Below are positions 19,547 to 28,232 of a DNA stretch of 52,865 nucleotides, piece after piece. Each line of letters starts with the position of its first letter. The stretch's first letter is position 1. The notes under the pieces were generated by a model, which had not been told where the DNA came from, made no database searches, and was given only the letters and a program-made list of their open reading frames with translations. The position numbers were made by a program, and so were the translations under genes. Source of the stretch: Weissella confusa (lineage in GTDB: Bacteria; Bacillota; Bacilli; Lactobacillales; Lactobacillaceae); contig JQAY01000005.1 of the NCBI GenBank assembly GCA_001436895.1, forward strand, positions 128,427 to 181,291, read 5' to 3'.

Positions 19547-20283
19547 TGGCAGCGATTGTTGAAGTTAAAGATGTCCACAAGAGTTATGGTAAAAACGAAG
19601 TCCTAAAGGGCATTAGTTTGGACGTTGAAGAAGGCGAAGTTGTGGTTATGATTGGACCTTCTGGTTCAGGTAAGTCAACTTTCTTGCGTTCACTAAACAA
19701 GCTAGAAGAAATTAATTCTGGTCAAATCAAGATTAATGGTTGGGACTTGGTTGATCCAAAGAACAACATTGATAAGACCCGTGAAACGATTGGGATGGTG
19801 TTCCAACACTTTAACCTATTCCCCCACTTGACGGTTTTGCAAAACATGATGTTGGCACCGGTTGAAGTGGCTGGTCAAACAAAGGCTGAAGCAGAAGAAA
19901 CAGCCCGTGCGTTGTTGGCCCGTGTTGGCTTGGCAGACAAGGCAGATGTTAAGCCGAATACATTGTCAGGTGGACAAAAGCAACGTGTTGCGATTGCCCG
20001 TGCGTTGGCGATGAATCCTAAGATTATGTTGTTTGACGAACCAACATCAGCCCTTGACCCAGAAATGGTTGGGGATGTGTTGGGTGTTATGAAGGAACTT
20101 GCTGAAGAGGGGATGACGATGATTGTCGTGACCCACGAAATGGGATTTGCCAAGCAAGTTGCGGATCGTGTTGTATTCTTTGCGGATGGTTATATTCGTG
20201 AAGAAGGCACACCAGAAGAAGTGTTCAACAACCCACAAGATGACCGTACGAAGGAATTCTTGGACAAGGTATTGAATGTTTAA
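19546..20283 (+). CDS. glnQ: Polar amino acid ABC transporter ATP-binding protein
   Basis: The 245-residue ATPase powers import through the upstream fused permease. Walker A is GPSGSGKST (about 36-44), the signature is LSGGQKQR (about 143-150) and Walker B is [14 protein letters not shown] (about 160-173). The switch histidine is in VTHEMGF (about 199). Its ATG overlaps the last base of the permease stop codon, so the two proteins are made in matched amounts. The family is that of GlnQ, HisP and ArtM; substrate choice is set by the binding domain. Confidence 0.93.
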   Translation: MAAIVEVKDVHKSYGKNEVLKGISLDVEEGEVVVMIGPSGSGKSTFLRSLNKLEEINSGQIKINGWDLVDPKNNIDKTRETIGMVFQHFNLFPHLTVLQNMMLAPVEVAGQTKAEAEETARALLARVGLADKADVKPNTLSGGQKQRVAIARALAMNPKIMLFDEPTSALDPEMVGDVLGVMKELAEEGMTMIVVTHEMGFAKQVADRVVFFADGYIREEGTPEEVFNNPQDDRTKEFLDKVLNV

Positions 20284-20292
20284 GCGTAAATG

Positions 20293-20333
20293 AAAACCGC
20301 GTATCCACTGAGTTTGGTGGGTACGCGGTTTTT
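20293..20333. terminator. Bidirectional terminator between glnQ and ykkD
   Basis: An imperfect 16-base stem (20293-20308 with 20317-20332) has A and T runs on both sides, so it suits both convergent genes. Confidence 0.9.
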
Positions 20334-20346
20334 AGTTTTGAAAAGG

Positions 20347-20670
20347 TTACTCAGTCAACTTCAACCCAACTGCAGCTGCAAGAATCAAAGCAATGAATAA
20401 GATACGCTTCCAGTCACGGGACTCGCCGTAGAAGAGCATGCCGACTAGGGTACCACCAACGGTTCCAATACCTGTCCAAACAGCGTAGGCAGTTCCTAGT
20501 GGGATATCACGAATGCCGAGTGATAGGAATGACAAACTAAAGCCGAAGCTGAGTAGCAATCCGACAATGGCCCCCCAGTGACGGCGACGGTGCCATTCGT
20601 TCATCATGACAACACCGCTTGTTTCACCCAGACCGGCGATAATAATAAATAACCAAGACATATTAGGCAT
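20347..20670 (-). CDS. ykkD: SMR-family exporter subunit, YkkD-like
   Basis: The 107-residue, four-helix protein is a small multidrug resistance family member. The essential glutamate is in GLGETSGV (about residue 16). The run GTAYAVWTGIGTVGG in helix 3 matches YkkD of Bacillus. It overlaps the end of the upstream partner by 8 bases, which fits a heterodimeric exporter made from one mRNA. Control by the guanidine-I riboswitch upstream implies that guanidinium is the natural substrate. Confidence 0.92.
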   Translation of the reverse strand: MPNMSWLFIIIAGLGETSGVVMMNEWHRRRHWGAIVGLLLSFGFSLSFLSLGIRDIPLGTAYAVWTGIGTVGGTLVGMLFYGESRDWKRILFIALILAAAVGLKLTE

Positions 20671-20986
20671 CCTCCATAAGCTTCAATCCAATGACACCGA
20701 ATAGCAAAACGGCAATCAATGATAGTTGGATGGCGTTCATAGCTTCACCATAGAACATCCAGTTCGCAACAATCGTGGCAGCCGTGCCAAGACCAACGAA
20801 GATGGCGTAAACAGTGCCGACGGGTAACTCATCACTGGCCTTCAAAATCATGAAGAATGACAGAATAAGTGAGGCGGCTGTCAGTAGGTACATTGGCCAA
20901 CTGTCAGAATGCTTCATACCAAGTACCCACATCGGTTCTAAGACAACCGCTGCGGCAACTTTTAGCCAGGGGTTTGATAATTTCAT
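20663..20986 (-). CDS. ykkC: SMR-family exporter subunit, YkkC-like
   Basis: This is the first gene of the guanidine-controlled pair. It has 107 residues and four helices. The essential glutamate is in VVLEPMWVLG (about residue 17), followed by GMKHSDS and LPVGTVYAIFVGLGTA, as in YkkC. The ribosome site AAGGAG is 7 bases before the ATG, just after the riboswitch terminator. YkkC and YkkD together form a proton-coupled exporter in the cytoplasmic membrane. Export of quaternary ammonium compounds is the older annotation of the family. Confidence 0.92.
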   Translation of the reverse strand: MKLSNPWLKVAAAVVLEPMWVLGMKHSDSWPMYLLTAASLILSFFMILKASDELPVGTVYAIFVGLGTAATIVANWMFYGEAMNAIQLSLIAVLLFGVIGLKLMEDA

Positions 20987-21014
20987 ATAAATCTCCTTGA
21001 CGCATTAAAATAAG

Positions 21015-21130
21015 AAAAGCCTGGGAGTTAGCGGCACATTTGTCGTTAACTCCCAGGCTTTTATCCTTCCGTGTACGTGCGAGGCACGCGTTTGCTCTTG
21101 GACCAGACCACTGCGTGCGGAACCCTAGCA
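21015..21130 (-). ncRNA. Guanidine-I (ykkC) riboswitch with terminator
   Basis: Read on the - strand, the leader shows the conserved blocks of the ykkC motif in order: TAGGGTTCCGC, GGTCTGGTCC, AAGAG, and ACACGGAAGGATAAAAGCC, then TGGGAG. The final GGGAG segment is also the 5' arm of a long terminator hairpin (21015-21062 on the + strand). Guanidine binding would therefore prevent termination and switch on the exporter genes. The expression platform lies directly before the ykkC ribosome site. Confidence 0.95.
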
Positions 21131-21136
21131 AACTTT

Positions 21137-21727
21137 TTAATGCGATTTAATTGATGATTCCAGTCTATCAGACTGTGATTGACCTGGCAACTCGGGATGT
21201 AATTCGTAAGAAGACCCGAGTAGGCGTTGCGGTGTTGCGAAGAACGAGAGCCAAGGAGCCGTCCGACCACTGGCAATGAATTGCCAACGATCCAAGAAGG
21301 CGGCAATCAAAACCAGTTGTGCTTCATTTGGTTCATCATAGATGGTAATAGCTAAGCGACCATCGTTGTTTGGTTGGGTGATGGCTAATTGATGATGCAG
21401 GTGCGTGATTTGGAATTTTTGTTTATCCAGATTACCTAGAATGAGCCAATTTAAACCGCTCACGAATGATATTTCGTGTAACTGTAACGATAGACCAATT
21501 GAACCAACTTGCTGGCCGTTTACTGTCATTGTAAAGCGGGGTAGGAAACCCAGCGATGCTTGTTCAAGCTCAGCTAAGACCGTTGCACTTTGATTAAGTA
21601 TTCGAAGTGTATTTCCTTTTTGACCCATTTCTCCGGTAATATAATAAGCGATGGCTCCGGTAGCGTCTGTTACAAGACTCATGCCGGTTGCCGAGTGGGT
21701 AACTTGTGTTAATCGTAATTGACGCAT
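21137..21727 (-). CDS. LURP-one-related (tubby C2-like) protein
   Basis: The 196-residue protein starts at the ATG on the - strand at 21727, behind AAGGAGGA; an upstream in-frame extension has no ribosome site. The pattern YYITGEMGQKGNTLRILNQS, repeated strands with Val/Ile/Leu alternation, and ITGE-type turns match the LURP-one/YxjI family. That family folds as a 12-strand beta-barrel round a hydrophobic helix and is related to tubby and phospholipid scramblases. Its bacterial function is unknown. The gene ends 7 bases before the guanidine riboswitch, so the exporter promoter must lie inside this gene unless the genes are co-transcribed. Confidence 0.8.
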   Translation of the reverse strand: MRQLRLTQVTHSATGMSLVTDATGAIAYYITGEMGQKGNTLRILNQSATVLAELEQASLGFLPRFTMTVNGQQVGSIGLSLQLHEISFVSGLNWLILGNLDKQKFQITHLHHQLAITQPNNDGRLAITIYDEPNEAQLVLIAAFLDRWQFIASGRTAPWLSFFATPQRLLGSSYELHPELPGQSQSDRLESSIKSH

Positions 21728-21785
21728 CCCAAAGTCCTCCTTATGACTATTATATAGAATTCGCAAAAGAAAAGCGGTGATTAAC

Positions 21786-22451
21786 ATGGAGAAATTATCA
21801 AAAACAGATTGGTGGGCACCGTTGCAAACTGCTATGGGGCCTGAATATTGGGAACGAGTGGCAATTTTTTTGAAGGATGTTTATGGGCACGGTGAAGTGT
21901 ATCCAGCTTTGCCAAATGTCTTTGCAGCACTTGTTGCAACGCCTTTGGCTGATGTAAAAGTGGTGATTCTTGGCCAAGATCCCTATCCGAATCCAGGTCA
22001 AGCACAGGGGCTGAGTTTTTCAGTACCGGCGGACATGGGCTTGCCAAAGTCGTTGGTAAACATTTATCGAGAACTAGCTGATGATTTGCAAGCGGGCACG
22101 CCGATGGATGGTGATTTGCATCGTTGGGCAGACCAGGGGGTGTTACTGTTAAACACGGTGCTCACTGTGCCAGCTCACCAAGCTGGTGGGCACGCAGGGC
22201 AAATCTGGGAACCGTTGACCGATGCGATTATTTCATTAGTTGCTAAACAAGCTCAACCAACAGTCTTTATTCTGTGGGGGAAGCAGGCCCAGGCGAAGCG
22301 CAAACTGATTGTTGGTGAACACAACTTGATTTTGCAGGCACCGCACCCAAGCCCCCTGTCAGCTTATCGTGGTTTTTTCGGGTCAAAACCATTTAGTCAA
22401 ACAAATACCTTTCTGCGTGATAACGGCGTAAAACCAATTAATTGGGTGTGA
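21786..22451 (+). CDS. ung: Uracil-DNA glycosylase
   Basis: UNG removes uracil from DNA as the first step of base excision repair. The ATG at 21786 (221 residues) is preferred to a GTG at 21777, because GGTGAT just upstream matches the anti-SD sequence. The catalytic motif GQDPYPNPGQAQGLSFSV (about 63-80) holds the active aspartate. LLLNTVLTV (about 120) and the leucine-loop motif APHPSPLSAYRGF (about 185) complete the family signature. It is divergent from the LURP-one gene. Confidence 0.97.
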   Translation: MEKLSKTDWWAPLQTAMGPEYWERVAIFLKDVYGHGEVYPALPNVFAALVATPLADVKVVILGQDPYPNPGQAQGLSFSVPADMGLPKSLVNIYRELADDLQAGTPMDGDLHRWADQGVLLLNTVLTVPAHQAGGHAGQIWEPLTDAIISLVAKQAQPTVFILWGKQAQAKRKLIVGEHNLILQAPHPSPLSAYRGFFGSKPFSQTNTFLRDNGVKPINWV

Positions 22452-22476
22452 TGTGAAAAAAATCACAATATTTTCT
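22447..22476 (+). terminator. Weak terminator hairpin at the end of ung
   Basis: TGTGAT and ATCACA form a 6-bp stem that overlaps the ung stop codon and is followed by ATATTTTC. It is weak, so some read-through into pta is possible. Confidence 0.4.
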
Positions 22477-22561
22477 CCTTTTCACTAGTAAATAGGCTGA
22501 TTATTTGTAATAATAGATTTTGTAAGATAAATAACGATTTTAAAAGTGGAGGTTTTCCATC

Positions 22562-23539
22562 ATGGAACTCTTTGAACAATTGTCATCACAAATTAAGGGT
22601 CAAGGTAAGACGTTGGTATTCCCTGAAGGGGAAGACGTACGTATCCAAGGCGCAGCGATTCGTTTGGCTGCCGAAGAATTGGTAAAGCCAATTTTGTTGG
22701 GTAACAAGGCTGAAATCGAAGCGACTGCAGCAGCAAACAACTTCGACTTGTCAGGTGTTCAAATCGTGGACCCAGCTGAGTATCCAGCTGACGCCCGTGA
22801 GAAGATGGTTGATGCATTGGTTGAGCGTCGTAACGGTAAGACGGACGCAGCGACTGCTTCAAAGTGGTTGGAAGACGTAAACTACTTCGGAACGATGTTG
22901 GTATACCTTGGGGTTGCTGACGGTATGGTTTCAGGTGCAACTCACCCAACTGGTGACACTGTGCGTCCTGCTTTGCAAATCATCAAGACTGCACCAGGTT
23001 CATCACGTATCTCAGGTGCGTTCGTTATGCAACGCGATGACGAGCGTTACATCTTTGCCGATGCTGCTATCAACATCGACATCGACGCACAAACGATGGC
23101 TGAAATTGCTATCCAATCAGCTAACACGGCTAAGGTCTTCGGCATCGACCCTAAGGTTGCTATGTTGAGCTTCTCAACGAAGGGTTCAGCTAAGGCACCA
23201 CAAGTTGATAAGGTTGCCGAAGCAACGTTGTTGGCTAAGACGGCTGCCCCTGAGTTGGCTATTGACGGTGAATTGCAATTTGACGCTGCCTTTGTTGAGT
23301 CAGTTGCTGCTGCTAAGGCCCCAGAATCAGAAGTTGCTGGTCATGCTAATGTCTTCGTATTCCCAGACTTGCAATCAGGTAACATTGGTTACAAGATTGC
23401 ACAACGTTTGGGTGGTTTCGAAGCTATCGGACCTGTTTTGCAAGGTTTGGCAAAGCCAATCTCAGACTTGTCACGTGGTGCTAACGAAGAAGATGTCTAC
23501 AAGGTAGCCATCATCACAGCAGCCCAAGCAATGGCCTAA
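22562..23539 (+). CDS. pta: Phosphate acetyltransferase
   Basis: Pta interconverts acetyl-CoA and acetyl phosphate. In heterofermentative lactic acid bacteria it lies on the route to acetate or ethanol from acetyl phosphate made by phosphoketolase. The 325-residue length is that of the short Pta class without an N-terminal regulatory part. Motifs include FPEGEDVRI (about 20), SGATHPTGDTVRPAL (about 123-137) and KGSAKAPQVDKV (about 208). The ribosome site GTGGAGG precedes the ATG. Codon bias is strong, as for other central carbon genes here. Confidence 0.97.
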   Translation: MELFEQLSSQIKGQGKTLVFPEGEDVRIQGAAIRLAAEELVKPILLGNKAEIEATAAANNFDLSGVQIVDPAEYPADAREKMVDALVERRNGKTDAATASKWLEDVNYFGTMLVYLGVADGMVSGATHPTGDTVRPALQIIKTAPGSSRISGAFVMQRDDERYIFADAAINIDIDAQTMAEIAIQSANTAKVFGIDPKVAMLSFSTKGSAKAPQVDKVAEATLLAKTAAPELAIDGELQFDAAFVESVAAAKAPESEVAGHANVFVFPDLQSGNIGYKIAQRLGGFEAIGPVLQGLAKPISDLSRGANEEDVYKVAIITAAQAMA

Positions 23540-23554
23540 TTAATGATTGAAAAT

Positions 23555-23590
23555 GAACTCATGGATCGATTGGTCCGTGAGTTTTTTTAT
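23555..23590 (+). terminator. Rho-independent terminator
   Basis: AACTCA-GGA pairs with TCC-TGAGTT around an 8-base loop and is followed by a run of T, after pta. Confidence 0.88.
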
Positions 23591-23678
23591 TTCCAAATTG
23601 GCGAGAGAAACGCCTGAAAATGCAGTCCCGCTAATGGGAAACGGCTTCCTTTTTCGCCTGTAATCTGTCTGTCAAAAA

Positions 23679-23687
23679 TGGTATACT
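23679..23687 (+). promoter_or_regulatory. Extended -10 promoter directly at the tsaE start
   Basis: TGGTATACT is a consensus extended -10 element. The predicted transcription start, about 7 bases downstream, falls at or next to the tsaE ATG (23695). No strong -35 is seen. Confidence 0.55.
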
Positions 23688-23694
23688 TATAGCT

Positions 23695-24168
23695 ATGAGA
23701 TTAGCAGTGAATACAGTAGAAGAAACACAAGCATTGGCTGCTAAACTAGCGGCCAATGTCCAACCAGGGGACACAATCTTATTAAATGGTGACCTTGGTG
23801 CTGGAAAAACAACATTTACCCAAGGATTTGCTAGAGCGCTTGGTATTAGGCGCCCTTTGAAGAGTCCGACGTTTACATTGGTACGTGAATATCAAACAGA
23901 AAATTTCCCACTGTACCACTTAGATGTTTATCGTCTAGGCGAAGAAGGTGGAGCTGAAGAATTAGGCTTAGCTGAATACTTTGGTGGTGAGGGGGTCGCA
24001 CTGATTGAATGGTCAGAGTTTATCCAATCTGAGCTACCAACTGACGTGCTAACAATTGATTTGGATCGGGTTGCATCAGATACAACGGGAAACCAAAGAA
24101 CAATTACGGTTAGTGCAAACGGACCTCGTAGCCAGGATCTTTTAGCAGCTATCGAAGGAGAAGCGTAA
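23695..24168 (+). CDS. tsaE: tRNA t6A37 threonylcarbamoyladenosine biosynthesis ATPase
   Basis: TsaE works with TsaB and TsaD to make t6A at position 37 of ANN-decoding tRNAs. The 157-residue protein has the Walker A motif NGDLGAGKTTF (about 31-41), the TSPTFTLV-like switch (SPTFTLV, about 58) and the Walker B-like LIEWSEF (about 103). No Shine-Dalgarno sequence lies before the ATG, and the only good -10 box ends 7 bases earlier, so the message may be leaderless. It opens a tight operon that runs to glmM. The neighbouring GNAT gene recalls the tsaE-tsaB-rimI order, but tsaB is absent here. Confidence 0.95.
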   Translation: MRLAVNTVEETQALAAKLAANVQPGDTILLNGDLGAGKTTFTQGFARALGIRRPLKSPTFTLVREYQTENFPLYHLDVYRLGEEGGAEELGLAEYFGGEGVALIEWSEFIQSELPTDVLTIDLDRVASDTTGNQRTITVSANGPRSQDLLAAIEGEA

Positions 24169-24680
24169 TGGATGTCATGATTAGGCCGGCTGAAGGCCAA
24201 GATGCCAAGCCAATGCTGGCGTTGTTGCATCAATTACAATCTGAATCAACAACCTTTATGGTGGCCCAAGACTTGGGCAAGATTGATGATGTGACCGAGG
24301 CGGATAACATTAGTTACTTGCAATCGACGACCAACAATATTATTTTGTTGGCAGCGAGTGATGAAGGTGACCTATTTGGTATCATTTCGGCTGCTGCGCT
24401 ACCAAATCACCCACGTGAAGTGGAAGTTGGTGTCGCGGTGCTTGAAGCTTATCAAGGCTTTGGTTTAGCGCAAGCACTGATTGCCGAGATGCTAGATTGG
24501 GCAACTGAGTATAGCTCAGTCGACATTATTCGTTTGACCGTTCAAGCGCATAACGCACCAGCCATTCACATTTATGAAAAGTTTGGCTTTGAGCGAGTGG
24601 CTGGTTCTGACGCGATTGTTCTTGATGGCGCAGGTAAACCAGTTGCAGCCTTTGATATGATGCTTGATATTACAAACTAA
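24168..24680 (+). CDS. GNAT-family N-acetyltransferase
   Basis: The 170-residue protein has the GNAT fold. It starts with the usual MIRPAEGQD strand-helix. The acetyl-CoA loop is only partly consensus (LEAYQGFGLAQALI, about 90-103, where QxxGxG/A is expected). The C-terminal NAPAIHIYEKFGFERVA (about 127-143) is the clearest family mark. Its ATG overlaps the tsaE stop codon by one base. The position suggests RimI, but the sequence looks more like a general small-molecule or peptide acetyltransferase. The substrate is unknown. Confidence 0.85.
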   Translation: MDVMIRPAEGQDAKPMLALLHQLQSESTTFMVAQDLGKIDDVTEADNISYLQSTTNNIILLAASDEGDLFGIISAAALPNHPREVEVGVAVLEAYQGFGLAQALIAEMLDWATEYSSVDIIRLTVQAHNAPAIHIYEKFGFERVAGSDAIVLDGAGKPVAAFDMMLDITN

Positions 24681-24699
24681 CAATTGAGGAATAGATAAC

Positions 24700-25233
24700 A
24701 TGAATTTTGTCGCAATGGACTTTGAAACAGCGAGTGCACAGCGTCATAGTGCCGTTTCAATGGCACTTGTGGTGGTGCGCGACAATGTACTCGTTGATGA
24801 ATTTTATACGTTAATTAAGCCAGAATCGTATTTTGATGCGCGTAATACCAAGATTCACGGGATTACTGAGGCGGATGTTGCGGATGCACCTAAGTTTCCA
24901 GCGGTCTGGGATCACATCAAGCAATTTTATACGCCTAATCAATTGGTGATTGCACACAATGCGCCATTTGATAACGGTGTTTTGCGTGAGACGTTAGGAC
25001 ACTACGGTATTTCAGCACCGCATTATTTGTCACTCGACACGGTGCGTACTTCACGCAAGTTGTATCCACAGCTACCAAATCACAAGCTGAATACAGTTGC
25101 AGCAGCCCTGAATATTGATTTGGAACACCACCACAACGCTTTGGATGATACGGTTGCAGCGGCACGCATCTTAGTGACGCAAGCTGAGCAGTTCGGTGTT
25201 GATCCATTGAAACAATTAGTAAAAGTTATTTAG
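24700..25233 (+). CDS. DnaQ-like 3'-5' exonuclease (DEDDh)
   Basis: The 177-residue protein is a stand-alone exonuclease domain. The acidic residues of Exo I are D7 and E9 (AMDFETA). Exo II is HNAPFD (about 85-90), and Exo III is HHNALDDTVAAA with the histidine that defines the DEDDh type (about 146-157). It resembles the epsilon subunit domain of DNA polymerase III, or the similar domain in DinG. It lacks any extra domain, so it is probably a free repair or trimming nuclease. It lies 19 bases after the GNAT gene and 13 before murB. Confidence 0.9.
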   Translation: MNFVAMDFETASAQRHSAVSMALVVVRDNVLVDEFYTLIKPESYFDARNTKIHGITEADVADAPKFPAVWDHIKQFYTPNQLVIAHNAPFDNGVLRETLGHYGISAPHYLSLDTVRTSRKLYPQLPNHKLNTVAAALNIDLEHHHNALDDTVAAARILVTQAEQFGVDPLKQLVKVI

Positions 25234-25246
25234 CGGAGAAAGAGTA

Positions 25247-26140
25247 ATGACAACACAACTAAAGACGGCCTTTCCGGGGCTAGAAATTCAACAAAACGTT
25301 GATTTGTCAGCTTACACGAACACGCGTGTTGGTGGAAATGCCGAATGGGCTTTCTGGCCACATGATGATGAAGAATTACGTGATGTCTTGTTGTATGCCA
25401 ATGATAATGAAATGCCAGTAACGGTGCTTGGAAATGCGTCTAACTTGATTATTACGGATGCCGGCTTGGTAGGCTTGGTTATTTTCTTAACTAAGATGAC
25501 CGACATCGCCGTATCTGGTACACGCATTAAGGCACATGCCGGTGCTGCCATCATCGATGTGACGCAAGTTGCGCGCGAGCATGATTTGTCAGGTATCGAG
25601 TGGGCCGCAGGTATTCCTGGTTCTGTCGGGGGTGCCGTCTACATGAACGCTGGTGCTTATGGTGGTCAAGTTGATGAATGGCTTGAATCAGCTGATGTGA
25701 TGACGCCAACTGGCGAAATAAAGACGTACACAAACGAAGAATTGTCTTTTGCATACCGACACAGTTTAGTGCAAGAAACAGGTGATGTTATTTTGGCTGC
25801 GACGTTCAAGTTGGAGCCAGGCGATGGGGCTGAAATTGAGGCCAAGATGGAAGACTTCAACCAAAAGCGAGCAAGTAAGCAACCTTTGGAGTTCCCATCT
25901 TGCGGATCTGTTTTCAAGCGTCCAGAAGGTTACTTTGCTGGAAAGCTGATTATGGATGCTGGCTTGCAAGGCTTCCAAATTGGTGGCGCACAAGTGTCAA
26001 CAAAGCACGCAGGTTTCATTGTTAATCGTGGGGATGCAACCGGCTCAGATTACATCAACGTGATTAAGCACGTGCAATCAGTCGTCAAGGAAAAGTTTGG
26101 CGTTGATTTGGAAACTGAAGTGCGTATTTTGGGATTGTAA
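25247..26140 (+). CDS. murB: UDP-N-acetylenolpyruvoylglucosamine reductase
   Basis: MurB reduces UDP-GlcNAc-enolpyruvate to UDP-MurNAc using NADPH and FAD, an early step of peptidoglycan synthesis in the cytoplasm. The 297-residue type II form is seen. Motifs are NTRVGGNAEW (about 25), LGNASNLIITD (about 62) for FAD, GIPGSVGGAVYMNAGAYGG (about 122-140), the catalytic serine in SCGSVFKRP (about 220), and the acid glutamate in ETEVRIL at the C-terminus. In the operon it is near glmM, which supplies the same UDP-GlcNAc pathway. Confidence 0.97.
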   Translation: MTTQLKTAFPGLEIQQNVDLSAYTNTRVGGNAEWAFWPHDDEELRDVLLYANDNEMPVTVLGNASNLIITDAGLVGLVIFLTKMTDIAVSGTRIKAHAGAAIIDVTQVAREHDLSGIEWAAGIPGSVGGAVYMNAGAYGGQVDEWLESADVMTPTGEIKTYTNEELSFAYRHSLVQETGDVILAATFKLEPGDGAEIEAKMEDFNQKRASKQPLEFPSCGSVFKRPEGYFAGKLIMDAGLQGFQIGGAQVSTKHAGFIVNRGDATGSDYINVIKHVQSVVKEKFGVDLETEVRILGL

Positions 26141-26166
26141 TTTGTAATTGAATTAGGGGAGGATTT

Positions 26167-28224
26167 ATGGAGCTATTACAAACCATAGTGGCATTAACGT
26201 CATTGGTGGTCATTAGTAATATTTTGTCTCACTTCCTCAAACGTGTGCCGGTCAGCTTGATCCAAATCGCTTTGGGTCTGCTGGCCGCTTTGTTTTTAAA
26301 TCTACACGTTGAGTTAGAGACAGAATGGTTCTTGTTGCTGTTTATTGCACCACTTTTGTATTCCGATGCTTGGCGCTTTCCAAAGAAAGAACTTTGGGAG
26401 CTTCGCGGAGCCATTTTCGGAAATGCCATCTTATTAGTCTTTATTACAACAATTTTAGGCGGATTTATCATTTATGCGTTGGTACCGGAGTTGCCATTGC
26501 CGGTTGCTTTGGCCATCGCCGCCATCTTATCACCAACTGATCCGGTGGCTGTGGCAGCGATTGCGAAGCAAGCTAAATTGCCACCATCAATCATGCACTT
26601 GGTTGCCGGTGAAAGTTTGATTAACGACGCCAGTGGTTTGGTGGGATTCAAATTTGCTGTCGCCGCTGCGTCAGCTGGGACATTCTCACTATTTGCCGCC
26701 ACATCTAATTTCCTTTACATCTCGTTGATGGGAACGGTTGTTGGACTGGTATTGGGATTTGCATTGAATACTTTGGGCGATTGGTTATCAGCTCATGGTA
26801 ATACTGACGTTGTTTTCCGCGTGGTGCTTCAACTGTTCACGCCGTTCTTAGTTTATCTGTTGGCGGAAGAGCTACACACATCCGGCGTTATCGCGGTCGT
26901 GGTTGCTGCTATTGTTCAGAATTTGCATACACAAAATGACGCCGATTATTCTGGTGAGTTGCACGTGGTGGGGATTAACACCTGGAACGTGTTTGGTTAC
27001 CTCTTGAATGGTTATATTTTCGTCATTCTGGGAATTGAATTGCCATTGGCGACGAACCTGGGAAATTCAGTTTCATTACCAATGGCGTTGCTATACGCTG
27101 TCATTACTTGGTTAGTCATCTTCGGTATGCGTGTGATTTGGACGTACATTAACCAATGGGTTCGCTTGAAGAACCACAAAAATGAAACCGCTTCTTGGCG
27201 TGTGGCATTGTTGTCAGGTTTGTCAGGTGTCCGTGGTGCCGTAACGATGGCCGGTGTGTTGTCTGTGCCTTTGATGACGGACTCAGGCTTGCCGTTCCCA
27301 CAACGCTCATTGATGCTATTCATCGCTGCAATTGCGATTATCATTTCGCTATTGGCAGCCGTTATCTTCTTGCCACTACTGGCTGAAAAGCCAAAGACCC
27401 AAGTGCCACCTGGTGATACGGAAGCACATCCGGTTGTAGCCCAGCACATGTCTGAAGCACGTGCGCGTGTTTATGTGTTGCAATCAGCGGTTCGTGAAAT
27501 TGAAACGCGTCGTCGCGAGTCAAATCAAGCGATTGCTTACGAAATTATTTTGCGTTACCAAATGCAAATTCGTCAGTTGCAGATGCGCTTTATGAAGGCG
27601 GACAAGTTGAGCCCAATTTTGAAGGCCGAAATTAACCTACGTGAGCTTGCCTTAGATGCCGAGCGCAGTGCGCTACGTAAATTGTTAGTTGAGGAACGCA
27701 TTACACCATTGGTCTTTGCCAGTGAAAACCGCCGTATTGATCGTATGGAAGCCGACTTGGATGATTTGGTGACGCACGATAAGCGTAAGCGCACATGGCG
27801 CCAACTTAAGCGTTTCGTGGTCATGACTCGTCGATCAATTCGTGTTTGGTTAAGCGATGATTCATCTGATCGTTTGATTGCGGAATACAAGGTTGCTCGT
27901 CACGAAGCTGCCAAGGAAGCGATTGCAGCTATCTCGGATTACCTTGAGAGTGAGGCGGGTCAAGCTTCTAAGACGGATCAAACGGCAGCTTATAATTTGA
28001 TTATTACGTACCGTTCACGCCTTGAGCATGAGAAGCATGACCATGGTGGTCCACAACAAGAAGCGCTTGTTCGCATGGATTTGGAAGTTTCTGGGTTGAA
28101 CGCACAGCGTGAAGCGACGCAACATTTGTACGATGCCCACTTTATCTCAGCAGAAACTGGGTTGAAGATTCGTCAAATGATTAATTTTGCTGAAGCTGGT
28201 ATGTTGACTGATGAAGAAGAATAG
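26167..28224 (+). CDS. CPA1-family Na+(K+)/H+ antiporter
   Basis: The 685-residue protein has about 12 membrane helices (residues 1-415) followed by a 270-residue cytoplasmic, charged and helical tail. Ion-site motifs are ILSPTDPVAVAAI (about 118-130) and AGESLINDASGLVGF (about 142-156), as in NhaP/NHE exchangers. It exports Na+ or K+ in exchange for protons and so controls pH and ion balance. It lies 8 bases before cdaA, in the same operon. Other c-di-AMP systems regulate K+ transporters and CPA antiporters, so the long tail is a plausible site of c-di-AMP control, though no RCK domain is evident. Confidence 0.9.
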   Translation: MELLQTIVALTSLVVISNILSHFLKRVPVSLIQIALGLLAALFLNLHVELETEWFLLLFIAPLLYSDAWRFPKKELWELRGAIFGNAILLVFITTILGGFIIYALVPELPLPVALAIAAILSPTDPVAVAAIAKQAKLPPSIMHLVAGESLINDASGLVGFKFAVAAASAGTFSLFAATSNFLYISLMGTVVGLVLGFALNTLGDWLSAHGNTDVVFRVVLQLFTPFLVYLLAEELHTSGVIAVVVAAIVQNLHTQNDADYSGELHVVGINTWNVFGYLLNGYIFVILGIELPLATNLGNSVSLPMALLYAVITWLVIFGMRVIWTYINQWVRLKNHKNETASWRVALLSGLSGVRGAVTMAGVLSVPLMTDSGLPFPQRSLMLFIAAIAIIISLLAAVIFLPLLAEKPKTQVPPGDTEAHPVVAQHMSEARARVYVLQSAVREIETRRRESNQAIAYEIILRYQMQIRQLQMRFMKADKLSPILKAEINLRELALDAERSALRKLLVEERITPLVFASENRRIDRMEADLDDLVTHDKRKRTWRQLKRFVVMTRRSIRVWLSDDSSDRLIAEYKVARHEAAKEAIAAISDYLESEAGQASKTDQTAAYNLIITYRSRLEHEKHDHGGPQQEALVRMDLEVSGLNAQREATQHLYDAHFISAETGLKIRQMINFAEAGMLTDEEE

Positions 28225-28232
28225 GGGACGTT

